Source: JAWXCM01 sp034408745
Lineage (GTDB): Bacteria; Acidobacteriota; Terriglobia; Bryobacterales; Bryobacteraceae
NCBI GenBank assembly: GCA_034408745.1
Contig: JAWXCM010000291.1
Location: forward strand, 57,913-121,912
Reading direction: 5' to 3'
DNA: 64,000 nucleotides
Shown: positions 42,501-52,300 of the stretch, piece after piece
Layout: every line of letters starts with the position of its first letter
Numbering within the stretch: the first letter of the stretch is position 1
Notes under the pieces: generated by a model
What the model saw: only the letters and a program-made list of their open reading frames with translations
The model's database searches: none
What the model was told of the DNA's origin: nothing
Position numbers and translations under genes: made by a program

Positions 42501-43299
42501 ACAATCCAGTTCGGAAAGCGCTTCTGGACCGCACCCCCACCTTTGGCGCCTGGATGCAGATAGGGCATCACACTCCCGCGGAGATCTTTGGCCGTCTGGG
42601 CTTTGACTGGATCTGCGTGGATCTGGAGCACGGAGCCATCGACCTGGAGACGATGGCAGGCATCTTTCGCGCGGTGGAAGCGGCCGGCGCTGTGGCTGTC
42701 GCACGCCTTCCGTTTGCCGACACCATCTGGATCAAACGGACTCTCGATGCAGGTGTCCGTGGCCTGATCATCCCGATGGTGAACTCACCAGAGATCGCAC
42801 GCGAGGCCGTTAAGCAGGCCAGGTATCCGCCCCTCGGCGCGCGTGGATTTGCTACAGCCGCGCGAACACACACGGTCTCGATTTCGAACGTTCCGTGAGG
42901 GAAGCCAACTCGGAGGTCGCGCTGGTGGTGCAGATCGAGCATCGCGACGGCATCGATTCCATCGACGAGATTCTCGAAGTTGAGGGCGTCGACGGCGCCT
43001 TCATCGGACCGCTGGATCTCAGCGGATCGTACGGCAAACCGGGTGATCTGATATGCGCGGAAATGACGGACGCGCTCTCCCGCTTTCGGCGCTCCTGTGA
43101 GGCTCATGGCAAGGCTGCCGGCATGCACATCGTGCAACCCGAGCCGGACAACATCGAGGCCGCGATGGAGAGCGGTTACACTATGGTGGCCCTCGGGCTC
43201 GATAACGTTTTTCTGGCCTCGGGAGCCCGGTTCGCGATTCAACACGCGCGCGCAGCCGTGTTCGCGGCCCGAGTCGGCCGCTTCCGCTTAGTCTGTTAG
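42497..43299 (+). pseudogene. HpcH/HpaI aldolase with single frameshift
   Basis: Two overlapping frames (42497-42898 and 42895-43299) together give one full-length aldolase of about 265 residues. The first carries FGAWMQIGHHTP and VDLEHGAIDLETM. The second carries VALVVQIEHRDGIDSIDEIL with the metal-binding Glu, and GAFIGPLDLSGSYG. The break is near 42851: at GGATTTGCTACAGC one missing base would restore CYSRANTHGLDFER. The family includes 2-keto-3-deoxy-L-rhamnonate aldolase, the step after the dehydratase at base 1. Only one lesion is seen, so it is recent decay or a sequencing error. Confidence 0.85.
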
Positions 43300-45056
43300 T
43301 TTCGAGTGGCGCCGGGCGTGGCTGCGGGCGTAACCCTGGATACGTTCGGCGTCACCGCGAAGTCCACGGTGTGGGTCGTCCACCGCAGCGCGCCAAGGAT
43401 CATTGCCCGGAACGCCGGATCGCGCCATGTCTCCGGGGTGTGCCCGAGGCTGGTGGCATACACCCGGCCGTTCCCCTCCATCCTGGCCCACGCAACCGGA
43501 TATTTCGGTCTGCCGTATAAATCACCGCTGAGCCCGCTGGTGTCGAGCGCAAGGATGACGTGGAGGTCCGGGCTGAAGGCGGAAAATGCATACCATTCTT
43601 CGCGTGACGAGAATTCCGCTGGCACCTTTTCCATTCCGGGGAATGCCCGATCCGTGGCAGTCACCCTGCCAGTCTGAACCTTGCCATTCCCCGCGAACTC
43701 CGCGCCCAGCATCCGGCGATACGGGTCGTCTTTGACCTGCCGGAACGTGTCGAGCGCGCTGTGGACAGCGACGAATCCGGTTCCTTTCCGAACCGCCTGC
43801 AGAAACGCTTGTTTTGCTTCGGTCGACATGACGGGGTAGTTGTCGCCGGGACCGGTCCTCGCCACGCTGGTCAGTTCCCCCGAGGTGTAAAAGAGGAACG
43901 CGTCGAACTGGTCCAGCTTCTCCGTGGCGAAGATGGATGAATCCTTGGTGAAGATGAAATCGATATTGTTCTGGTGGCCGAACTGGAGCATCTCTTTCTC
44001 GAGCGGGCTGGGCCATGCGGTGTCCCGGTAGAGGAACGGGTGCTCATATCCCGAGGACTTGCTCAGGAACAGGACGCGCTTGTTCGCAGGTGGGTGCGGC
44101 TTTTCATCGAGCCACACTTTGAACCCAGGGAAATGCACGTTATCGCCAGGCGCTTTCGCCGGGATGAACCTACTCGCTCCGGCAGGAATGTCGTTGTACC
44201 GCGGAGTGACGGCGGCAATGTTCGCAGTCACATCGGCGTCCACCAGCCCCGTGGCCCAGCGAATCCCGCCGAGGAGCATTTGCTGGAACATCGGGTCCGC
44301 CCAGATTTCCTTCGTGTGGCCCATGGTGGTGTAAAAGACCCGGCCCTTTTCTTCCATCCGAGCCCATGCGACCGGGTAGTCAGGCCGTTCATAGAGATTG
44401 CCGGTGAGCTTACCTGATTCGAGCGCCATAACGACGTGAATGTCGGGCGCCAGCCGGTTGAAGGCGTACCACTGGTCCACGGGTGTGTAGCTCTCAGGCA
44501 CGTGTTCCATGCCGGGAAACTTGCGGTCCAGGTAGCTGAAATAGCCCTTCTGGACTTCGTTGTGACCCATATATCCGCTCCCGATCATGCGGGTATAACG
44601 CCACATGTTCTCCGGATCCTTCTTCTCCCCGGGACTTACCGGGTCGATGAAGGTGTAATTCGCCGTGTTGCAGCCGATAAAGCCTTTGCCCGCCCGTATC
44701 GCATCCAGGAAGGCTTTCTTGCCTTCCAGCGTCATCAACGGGTAATTGTCTCCTCGACCGTTCCTCTCCTCGAAGGTCATGTCGCCGGAGGTGAAGAAGA
44801 AGAACGCGTCGAACTTCGCAATGTTCTCCGGCGTAAAAATGCGGCCATCCTTGCTGAACGTGAATTCGATGTGGTGGTCCTGCCCCATCTTCTGAACCAG
44901 CTTCTCGATGAAGCTCAGCTGATCACCATCGCGATGGACAATGCTCTGTTCCCAGGACGATGCCTTGGAAAAGAACAGCACGCGTTTGTCGGCGGCTTGC
45001 GCGGAGAGCGAAAGCAGCACGGATGCCATGATGATGACCTGCAGAGCATTTCTCAT
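43296..45056 (-). CDS. secreted protein with two tandem ThuA domains
   Basis: A 586-residue protein with a signal peptide (QVIIMASVLLSLSAQAA). Two ThuA-type domains follow in tandem: the first starts KRVLFFSKASSWEQSI (about residue 24) and ends GHTKEIWADPMFQQMLLGGIRWATG. The second starts KRVLFLSKSSGYEHP (about 325) and ends GHTPETWRDPAFRAMILGALRWTT. Shared landmarks are the (T/S)SGxxT segment, GKGFIGCN or GTGFVAVHSA, and YPVAWARME. ThuA domains have a glutamine-amidotransferase-like fold and occur with sugar oxidoreductases. A weaker operator copy abuts the start codon. Its stop overlaps that of the convergent aldolase. Confidence 0.85.
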   Translation of the reverse strand: MRNALQVIIMASVLLSLSAQAADKRVLFFSKASSWEQSIVHRDGDQLSFIEKLVQKMGQDHHIEFTFSKDGRIFTPENIAKFDAFFFFTSGDMTFEERNGRGDNYPLMTLEGKKAFLDAIRAGKGFIGCNTANYTFIDPVSPGEKKDPENMWRYTRMIGSGYMGHNEVQKGYFSYLDRKFPGMEHVPESYTPVDQWYAFNRLAPDIHVVMALESGKLTGNLYERPDYPVAWARMEEKGRVFYTTMGHTKEIWADPMFQQMLLGGIRWATGLVDADVTANIAAVTPRYNDIPAGASRFIPAKAPGDNVHFPGFKVWLDEKPHPPANKRVLFLSKSSGYEHPFLYRDTAWPSPLEKEMLQFGHQNNIDFIFTKDSSIFATEKLDQFDAFLFYTSGELTSVARTGPGDNYPVMSTEAKQAFLQAVRKGTGFVAVHSALDTFRQVKDDPYRRMLGAEFAGNGKVQTGRVTATDRAFPGMEKVPAEFSSREEWYAFSAFSPDLHVILALDTSGLSGDLYGRPKYPVAWARMEGNGRVYATSLGHTPETWRDPAFRAMILGALRWTTHTVDFAVTPNVSRVTPAATPGATRN

Positions 45057-45074
45057 CCGATATCACAGGTTATA
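45056..45074 (-). promoter_or_regulatory. promoter with degenerate operator copy 6
   Basis: TATAAC at 45074-45069 on the minus strand, with TGATATCGGA (8 of 10 matches) at 45065-45056 running into the ATG of the ThuA gene. A GTGACA 15 bp further upstream could be the -35. Confidence 0.4.
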
Positions 45075-45129
45075 TCCCATCCGTTCCGCTGTCACTGGCC
45101 TGCCCGGGCCGAGGAGATCGGTTTTGTGT

Positions 45130-45387
45130 TCTGTGATCTCCTGAAATTCTTCTCTAAAGATCGGAGCAGGACACGACAGCATCGATAAGCAAAACGCAAC
45201 TGCCAGAGGGCTCTTATGCAGCAATACGCCCGGAACGCTCGACGTGTCCGTGGCTGAACTGACCTGTGGACTAATTCTGGCGCTCTCCCGAGATCTGGTG
45301 TCGGCGGCAAAACAGATGCGACTCGGTGTATGGAAACCGGAACTCGGGACAGAGTTGCGAGACAAGCTGCCTGGGCGACAGTGACCG
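45130..45387 (+). pseudogene. 2-hydroxyacid dehydrogenase internal fragment
   Basis: On the plus strand a frame reads LKIGAGHDSIDK, ATARGLLCSNTPGTLDV, SVAELTCGLILALSRDLV and MRLGVWKPELGTELRDK, then stops. This is the segment before the NAD-binding loop of a D-2-hydroxyacid dehydrogenase of the phosphoglycerate dehydrogenase type. Both ends of the gene are missing. It differs from the pseudogene at 38-39 kb. Confidence 0.75.
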
Positions 45388-45556
45388 TCGACGGAGGCAA
45401 GATCGTCAACCTCGGCGCATGGAACTTCCTCTGGCACAGCTATATGATCGGTGTAATTGGTCATATTCTCATCTGAGGCACCCGGAGCGGAAATTCTTCC
45501 TTCTGGGGAAAAAGATTACGGTCGACTTTGCCGAGCCGAGAGTACCGAAAACGTAA
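45388..45556 (+). pseudogene. joined tails of a membrane protein and a sialidase-like protein
   Basis: Directly after the dehydrogenase scrap a frame reads GKIVNLGAWNFLWHSYMIGV and a few hydrophobic residues, then stops; this resembles the last helix of a membrane transporter. From 45466 another frame reads RHPERKFFLLGKKITVDFAE and ends PRVPKT-stop at 45556, nearly identical in its first 15 residues to the C-terminus of the intact protein at 36615-38015 (HPERKFFLLGKKIT). Confidence 0.65.
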
Positions 45557-45573
45557 GCTGCAGCAGTGAGACT

Positions 45574-45608
45574 GCCGAACGTGCCCGGGCTGAACCGGCA
45601 CGTTCGGC
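45574..45608. terminator. hairpin after TonB receptor gene
   Basis: Perfect 12-bp inverted repeat GCCGAACGTGCC (45574-45585) and GGCACGTTCGGC (45597-45608) with an 11-base loop, 8 bp past the stop codon of the leftward receptor gene. No T-run on either side. Confidence 0.5.
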
Positions 45609-45615
45609 TGACACG

Positions 45616-48600
45616 TTAAAACTCCACTCTCAGGCTGAGCTGAAGTTGCCTCGGCCCGCCGCCGGTAACGCCGATGCTCCCCTGGTAGGGTTGAATCTGC
45701 CCAAAAGTGGCGCTGTTAATGCTGTCCGAGCCTTCAGCGATGGTGATCCAGGTGTGCCGGTTCAGCATGTTGTACCCGTCTATCCCGATGCGGACGCGCA
45801 CCGAGTCATGAACTGTAAAGATCTTCGTCAGGCTGATATTCTCATCCCACATTCCACATTGCCGTGCCTGCGGGTCCACTGACGGAGCATTGCCGAACCC
45901 GTAGTCTCCGGCAGACTGGAACGCAATCGGCCTGTTAAATCGAGCTGCCTGAGCAGGATTACCCGCGTTCCAGATGTAATTCTTTGCAGGATTTCCAAAC
46001 TCCAGTTCTCCGCAACCGATCTTGCTGCGCACCGGTACCCCGGCAACGCGGTCGGCGCGTGTGTCCACGGTAGGTATGGCGATTCCCAGAGTGCCGCTGA
46101 GGTTGGCGGGCGTCCCACCGGAATACTGCTGCGTTCCGGACAGCGTCCAGCCTGAGAGCAAAACTTTGCCTGTCCGGCCGCTGGTGCTGCCGAAGCGCTT
46201 CCCCGGTCCGAAAGGTAGCTCATAGGCGAAGGTGGCCACATACCGGCGCGGCACGTCGCGGCGCGCGAGCCCCTTGCTCAGCGACAGGTTGTAAGGGTCT
46301 CGGGGAAGAGCGCTGGGAGAAGCTGAGGACCAGCTGGTCAGATTCTTCGATCCCGTGAAGTGCGTCAAAAATGTCAGACCCGACGAAAACCGTTTCTGCA
46401 TTTTCAGAATAAATGCGTGATACGTGCTCGACGTCCATGCGTTGGCATTGTCCACTAGTCCGTCAAATTGTGGATAGGGCCGAATCGCACGGAAGAGCGG
46501 AAGCGATTCGTTAAAGCCGGCGTACGGGGCGGAGAAGCCCGCCGCACGAACCTCCGGGGAGTTCAGCGGTCGGTTCAGCAGGGCTCCCAGTCCCCAGTAT
46601 TTCGGTTCGAGAACGCCCAGTGGCATCCTGTCGACGCCGTGCTTTCCGTTGTTGGCGAAGTACGTGCCCTCGATAAGAATTCCGCCCTTGAGTTCGTGCT
46701 GCAGACCTCCGCTCCACTGGTACAGAGCAGGCGCGACGCCTATGCCAGACTCGCTCTGAAACGTGTAGGACTGGCCGTTACGGAACGCGGGATTGGTGTT
46801 CGGGATGGTGCCGAGCACCTCCTGAGGATACGGCCGGTCCCAACTGTAGTAAAGTCCGAAGGGAGTCGAATTAGCGACCGGCGACCCGCCACCAATAAAG
46901 CCGGTGCGATCGGCATTTTCCGCATTACCGTTCTGAGCGCCCTGGTAGATGATGCCGCCAAACGCGCGGAAAACCGTGTTCTTGTCTATCTGATAGGCCA
47001 GTCCCAGCCGCGGTCCGAAGTTATTCCAGTGAATCTTGCCTGGCCGGTCATAGCCAGTCCTCCCGGGGCCGTCACCATAGAACACCAGCGCGCCGGGCAG
47101 ATTGCTGGCTCCGGGATTCGGACGATTCAGGTCCACGCCCGTAATCTGACCATGCAACTCCTTGTATGGCACGTTAACATCCCACCGAAGTCCCGCATTT
47201 ATGGTCAATTTCCGTGAGACTCTCCAGTCATCCTGCACGAAAAGAGCGAAGTAGGTCTGTCGCACACCCAGCACCGTCGGCGCTGTCATGCTGACGCCTG
47301 TTGGGTAGCCAAGAAGGAAGCTGGCCCAGTAGTTTCCACCAGTCGAGTTCGTGTTGGCACTGCCTCCTTCGGTGAACGAGTAGGCGCCCGTCGCGCTGCC
47401 TCGATTGTTGAAGTTCTCGTTCCACCGAATGATCTGGAGACCCATCTTAATGTTGTGCGCCCGGTGATTCCACATCAGCGTCTCATTAAACGTGGACGTG
47501 AGATTTCCTTTGATATTGGCCGCGCTGCCCTGACAAATCGCGATGTTCGAACTTCCGCCCACCAGGATCTCGGGGCAATTTCCGTCATAAGTGCCCCGGA
47601 GTCCGGCGGCAAATCCCACGTTCTGGCCGAAGTTGTTCTTGGCCAGATTGTCATACCACCGCGTAAAACCGACCAGTACCTGATTGATAAGGTTCGGCCT
47701 GATGTTATGCGCCCAGTCCAGACGCGTGCGATGCATATAGGTGGTTCCGGTTGCGCCGAAGAAATCACCAAGCACGTTGCCATTGTCAGCATTGAAATGG
47801 GTGAATTGATAGAAACCCGACAGCCGACTGTTGCCGCTCAGATAATGATCCGGTTTAACCGAGATATCCCAGTCGTCTTTGATGCTGCGCGCAGAGCCAA
47901 CATAGTTGAAGAACGAACCGGGCCTGCTGGGCAGCGGCAGCGTGTCGAGAAAGTACCTGGAGACAGGGCTTATGCGCGCGGGGTTCATTACGTTGGTGCG
48001 TCCGTCGAATATCAGCCGCCTGCGTTCCGGAGTACCGGAAGCGTTGCTGAACAAGTCATTGTGGTCATAAATCGGATTGATGTCCGACGCAGAGAAGTCG
48101 CCATTGCGCATCGCCGCAGTGGGAACCGAGAGAATGCTGGAGGCAGCGGCGGTACGAAGCTTGTACCCGGTGAAGTTCGCCCAGAAGAACGTCTTGTTGT
48201 GCCCGTCATAGAGCGTCGGGATCACCAGCGGTCCGCCACCGGTAATTCCAAACTCATTCTGTTTGCGCACATCGCGCACAGCAGCCTGCCAGGGACGCGC
48301 GTCCAGTCTGTGGTTGCGCAGGTAATGATACGCGGCCCCATGGAACTGGTTCGCTCCGGACTTGGTCGCGAATGTGGTCATTCCGCCCGACGAGCGGCCA
48401 TACTCGGCCGGCATGGAATTGCTGATCATCTTGTACTCGCCGATCGACTCGACGGAAGGCAGATTGCCTACGAGACCTGGACGGTAATCGAAAAATCTGG
48501 AGCGTGTCGCGACGGTCTGCCCGTCGATCAGTGATTCATGCGAGTTGTCGCGTCCGCCGGCGATTATACCGGCCCTTCCGCTGAATCCTGGCGAAAGATC

Positions 48601-49086
48601 GACGAAGCTGACCGCACTGCGTTTGCCGCCACTGATCAGGTTGGGAACGGAACTCTTGAGCTTCTCTTCAATCGACGTACTCACCATCGTCGAGCTCGAA
48701 TCAAGCGTCAGTGCACTCGCCGATATGGTGATCTGCTCGGCGGAGCCCTCCACCACCAAAACCGGGTTTATAGTAGTGGTCGTCGCCATGGCCACGGCAA
48801 CCGCAGTCAGCATATATTTCGAGAAGCCCGCTGCGGTCACGTTGACCGTATACGAGCCATATTGCATGTAGGGAAGGGTGAACAGCCCTTCGGCATTGGA
48901 TTGAACCTGCGCACGCACACTTGCGGCTGGACTCACAACTTCCACCACCGCTCCATAGACCGCCGCGCCGGAGCTGTCGGTCACTCTCCCTACGATTTGC
49001 CCGAGCTGCGTCTGGCCATTGAGGGCCGCGATGAACAGGGTCAGGGCTGTTGCCAGGAGAGCGCGAAAGGACTGTCTGAAGGACAT
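45616..49086 (-). CDS. Oar-like TonB-dependent receptor with carboxypeptidase-regulatory domain
   Basis: An outer membrane receptor of about 1156 residues. The frame is open to 49167, but ATG 49086 is preferred: it is preceded by GGAGG and gives a signal peptide (SFRQSFRALLATALTLFIAALNG). Residues 25-110 are a carboxypeptidase-regulatory-like domain (QIVGRVTDSSGAAVYGAVVEV). A plug follows with AGGRDNSHESLIDG and PAEYGRSSGGMTTFATKSGAN, then the long barrel ending in a terminal aromatic-type strand (PRQLQLSLRVEF). Such receptors bring large substrates, usually oligosaccharides, into the periplasm. It diverges from a second receptor at 49.3 kb; two operator copies lie between them. Confidence 0.9.
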   Translation of the reverse strand: MSFRQSFRALLATALTLFIAALNGQTQLGQIVGRVTDSSGAAVYGAVVEVVSPAASVRAQVQSNAEGLFTLPYMQYGSYTVNVTAAGFSKYMLTAVAVAMATTTTINPVLVVEGSAEQITISASALTLDSSSTMVSTSIEEKLKSSVPNLISGGKRSAVSFVDLSPGFSGRAGIIAGGRDNSHESLIDGQTVATRSRFFDYRPGLVGNLPSVESIGEYKMISNSMPAEYGRSSGGMTTFATKSGANQFHGAAYHYLRNHRLDARPWQAAVRDVRKQNEFGITGGGPLVIPTLYDGHNKTFFWANFTGYKLRTAAASSILSVPTAAMRNGDFSASDINPIYDHNDLFSNASGTPERRRLIFDGRTNVMNPARISPVSRYFLDTLPLPSRPGSFFNYVGSARSIKDDWDISVKPDHYLSGNSRLSGFYQFTHFNADNGNVLGDFFGATGTTYMHRTRLDWAHNIRPNLINQVLVGFTRWYDNLAKNNFGQNVGFAAGLRGTYDGNCPEILVGGSSNIAICQGSAANIKGNLTSTFNETLMWNHRAHNIKMGLQIIRWNENFNNRGSATGAYSFTEGGSANTNSTGGNYWASFLLGYPTGVSMTAPTVLGVRQTYFALFVQDDWRVSRKLTINAGLRWDVNVPYKELHGQITGVDLNRPNPGASNLPGALVFYGDGPGRTGYDRPGKIHWNNFGPRLGLAYQIDKNTVFRAFGGIIYQGAQNGNAENADRTGFIGGGSPVANSTPFGLYYSWDRPYPQEVLGTIPNTNPAFRNGQSYTFQSESGIGVAPALYQWSGGLQHELKGGILIEGTYFANNGKHGVDRMPLGVLEPKYWGLGALLNRPLNSPEVRAAGFSAPYAGFNESLPLFRAIRPYPQFDGLVDNANAWTSSTYHAFILKMQKRFSSGLTFLTHFTGSKNLTSWSSASPSALPRDPYNLSLSKGLARRDVPRRYVATFAYELPFGPGKRFGSTSGRTGKVLLSGWTLSGTQQYSGGTPANLSGTLGIAIPTVDTRADRVAGVPVRSKIGCGELEFGNPAKNYIWNAGNPAQAARFNRPIAFQSAGDYGFGNAPSVDPQARQCGMWDENISLTKIFTVHDSVRVRIGIDGYNMLNRHTWITIAEGSDSINSATFGQIQPYQGSIGVTGGGPRQLQLSLRVEF

Positions 49087-49105
49087 GCTGCAGAAACCTC
49101 CGTTT

Positions 49106-49123
49106 CTGAGATAGCAGAATATA
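49106..49123 (-). promoter_or_regulatory. promoter -10 and operator copy 7
   Basis: TATATT (49123-49118, minus) directly precedes TGCTATCTCA (49116-49107), which differs at one base from the operator. The downstream GGAGG serves the receptor start at 49086. Confidence 0.5.
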
Positions 49124-49192
49124 GCAACCGCGTACAGGATGTCCAGAACCTTCTGCCCGGGCAGCATTCATTACCCGCCCGCTGACAGAATG

Positions 49193-49202
49193 TGATATAC
49201 CA
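49193..49202. promoter_or_regulatory. operator copy 8 between divergent receptors
   Basis: TGATATACCA, a full copy of the palindrome (reverse complement TGGTATATCA), 105 bp before the rightward receptor start (49307) and 107 bp from the leftward one. Confidence 0.5.
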
Positions 49203-49306
49203 GAGAGGCCCGGCTTCGCAGGCGGGAGGTTCCACATGCGACGTGCTGTCCCATCTGTCCGGAGGAAGCGAACTACCTTGGCCAGGGGTCGGAAAATGAG
49301 GATTTC

Positions 49307-52300
49307 ATGTTGAGGGTAAGTGCCGTGCTCCGCACTTCAGCTCTGTCCGCGCTTATCATTGTCTCGGCGGCTGGGCAGACGCGGTCGAGCATCACGGGTG
49401 TAATTACCGATCAGACGCGGGCCGTGATTCCAGGAGCATCCGTAATCGTCACGGCTGTCGAGACTGGGGTCGAGTACAAGACTACGACCAATATTGAGGG
49501 CTACTACACGGTCTCCTCTCTCCAGGCCTTCAGTTATACGGTACGGGCCCAGTTTGCAGGTCTCGCCGAGGCTGCCTCAGCGCCTTTTAAGCTCGACAGC
49601 TCTGCGACCGCCCGCGTGGACCTCGTTCTGGTCGCCGCGGGTTCGAAGCAGGTCGTCGAGGTCTCGGCTGCGGCTCCGGCGATCAACACCGAAAGCGGAA
49701 TGATTGGCACTACAGTGAGTGCGCGGGAGATCTCGGATCTTCCCGTCCAGGGCAGAAACGCGCTCTCTCTGGTAACGACAGTCGCCGGTGTGGGCGGCGA
49801 AATGGCGACCGATGAGATGACCCAAAGCATGCGTCCAATGGCGCCGGGCGCAGGCGTCAGCATCGGTGGCGGCCGACTGTCTTCCACCGCATACACAGTG
49901 GACGGAAGCGCCACCACGGGAGTGGCTTATGGACGGGCCACCGTAACGCTCTCCACCGACACGGTGCAGGAACTCAAGATTATTACCAATAACTATTCCG
50001 CCCAGTACGGCTCCGTCGGCAGTGGCGTGGTCAGCATGGTGACGAAGAGCGGCACCGATCAGCTTCACGGGAGCGCCTTCTGGACGCAGCGCAATCCGGC
50101 ACTCGGTGCGCGAGCCTTCAACTCCGTGAGTCCACCCCGCGCCCGCCGCAACGAACTGGGTGCGACACTCGGTGGACCAGTTTGGATTCCGAAGGTATAC
50201 AACGGCCGGAATCGCACATTCTTCTTCGCTTCCATTGAGCCCAAACGATACAGCAGCGAAAACGATTTTCGCGCATGGGTTCCGACGGCGGCGGAAAGAG
50301 CCGGCGACCTGAGAGAGCGCTACGTCAATCCTGGCGCGGTTCGCCCGTTGATCTATCAGCAGGTCAACTGCGTGATGAGCGGGAGCTCATGCGGTCAGTT
50401 GCTGCCGATTAACAGACCAGCAAGCACAACGATTCACTCCCTTTTTAGCGCAAACGATCCGGATCCAACGAAGCGCGGTCGCGTGGTCCCGCCTCAGTTC
50501 ATCGACAAGACTTCACAGCTCATCCTGTCGTATGTTCCGCTGCCCAACATTCCTTATGACATCCAGGGCAGAAACTTTCTTGGCATCGAAGGCAACGACG
50601 GACGTGACAACCGCTGGAACGTGAAGATCGATCATTCCGTTACCGATCATCACCGGATATCCACCCGTTACACCGACATTCCGATCTTCGGCAACAACTT
50701 CCAGTTTCACCGGCAGGTGGAACCCGTTGTATACCCCTCGCACATCAGCAAGACGAAACAGCCGGCCCTGACTCATACATGGGTGGTGTCTCCGAGCGTG
50801 GTGAACGAGCTGCGGTTGAGCTACACCTTCGGTAACTACAGTGTGGTTGGCTCCTACGATATCCAGGAGCGCGACTACACAAAGGAAATCTTCAACCTGC
50901 CGAGCAGCGCAAACTGGGGGCACCCTGCATTCACAATTCAGGGAACCCCCAGTGCCAATTACGGCATGCGCGACGGCGAGAACATCGGTCAAACACGCGA
51001 GCACCAATATCAGCTTGCAGACGATCTGACATTGACCCGCGGCAAGCACACGCTCATGGTCGGTGTCGACATGAGGCACATGCAGCTGAACCTGCTCGGC
51101 AATGGTTTGCAGCGTATCGCCGGCGGCGCCTACCTGTTTGGCACAAACGCTACCCAGGCGGGCAACGCCAATGCGCCGGGTGGCGTAGGCGGTGATTCAC
51201 TCGCATCCTTCCTGCTCGGGATCCCGACTTCGTTGCGCATACGCGATGCGGTTGTCCCGTACTACTATCGCTGGAAGTCTTATGGCGCGTACCTGCAGGA
51301 CGACTACAAGATACGCAGAAACCTGACGCTCAACCTCGGGCTGCGGTGGCAGTACAACAGCCCCCGGGCCGAGAAGTACAACAGGCAGGCGACAGTTGAC
51401 CTCGACAATCCCGTGCCTCTGACCGACGCGCAGGGACGCACGAATGGCTATACATTCAACTACCTTCACAGCGGTTTTGGCCGGTCGAACTATCTGGAAC
51501 CGGTGCACAAGAACGGCTGGGAGCCGCGCTTCGGTTTTGCGTACACGCCGGACTTCGGCTGGAATCAGGGTCGGCGCGTCGTGATTCGCGGCGGCTACGG
51601 CATCAGTCACCTTCCGCAGACGGGTCGGTCTCGCTTCGCAACTCCCGACTTCGGAGCCGATATCAACAGCCACTCTTACACCCAGTGGACGGGAACAGGA
51701 GCCTATCCTCAGGCGCTGGCTGTCAACCCCAGTCAGCCGGTCCGCATGAGCACCAATCCGCCGACGGTTCCGAGCAACCCGCTCTTGCAACAGATCCCCT
51801 CTGACGGCAAGCTCTGCGCGGGCTGCCCGCCTGTCGATCCGCGCGTGCCTGGCGGGTCGTTGATCTCGTTCAATCAGGACAATCAACTGCCGTATCTCCA
51901 GTCGTGGAACCTGACAGTCCAGAAAGAACTGCTCAACAATCTGGTGTTGACGGTCAGCTATCTGGGATCGAAAGGGACTCACCTGTTTTCTCCAGGCCTG
52001 AACGCAAACCAACCGAATCAGGAGTTGCTCAACGATCTCCTTGATGAAGGTGGCGATCCGCTTGCAACCACCCCTGACCCGTTTGGCCGAGTTGACGCAG
52101 CCGGCAACCTCCGACTGGTTTCGTTCCAGGATCTGCTGCGGCCGTTTCCAACTGTCGGTGACATTGTCGTCACGGGTATGACGTCGAGCAACTCGATCTT
52201 CCATGCCGGAACATTTGAGCTGGAGCGTCGATATGCGGCTGGTTTGGGCGCTCGCTTCAATTACACCTGGAGTAAGTCGATTGACAACACGTCGGACTCC

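Noticed and set aside
42840..42905. Programmed ribosomal frameshift in the aldolase gene
   Set aside because: No slippery heptamer or stimulatory stem-loop; a one-base lesion is simpler.
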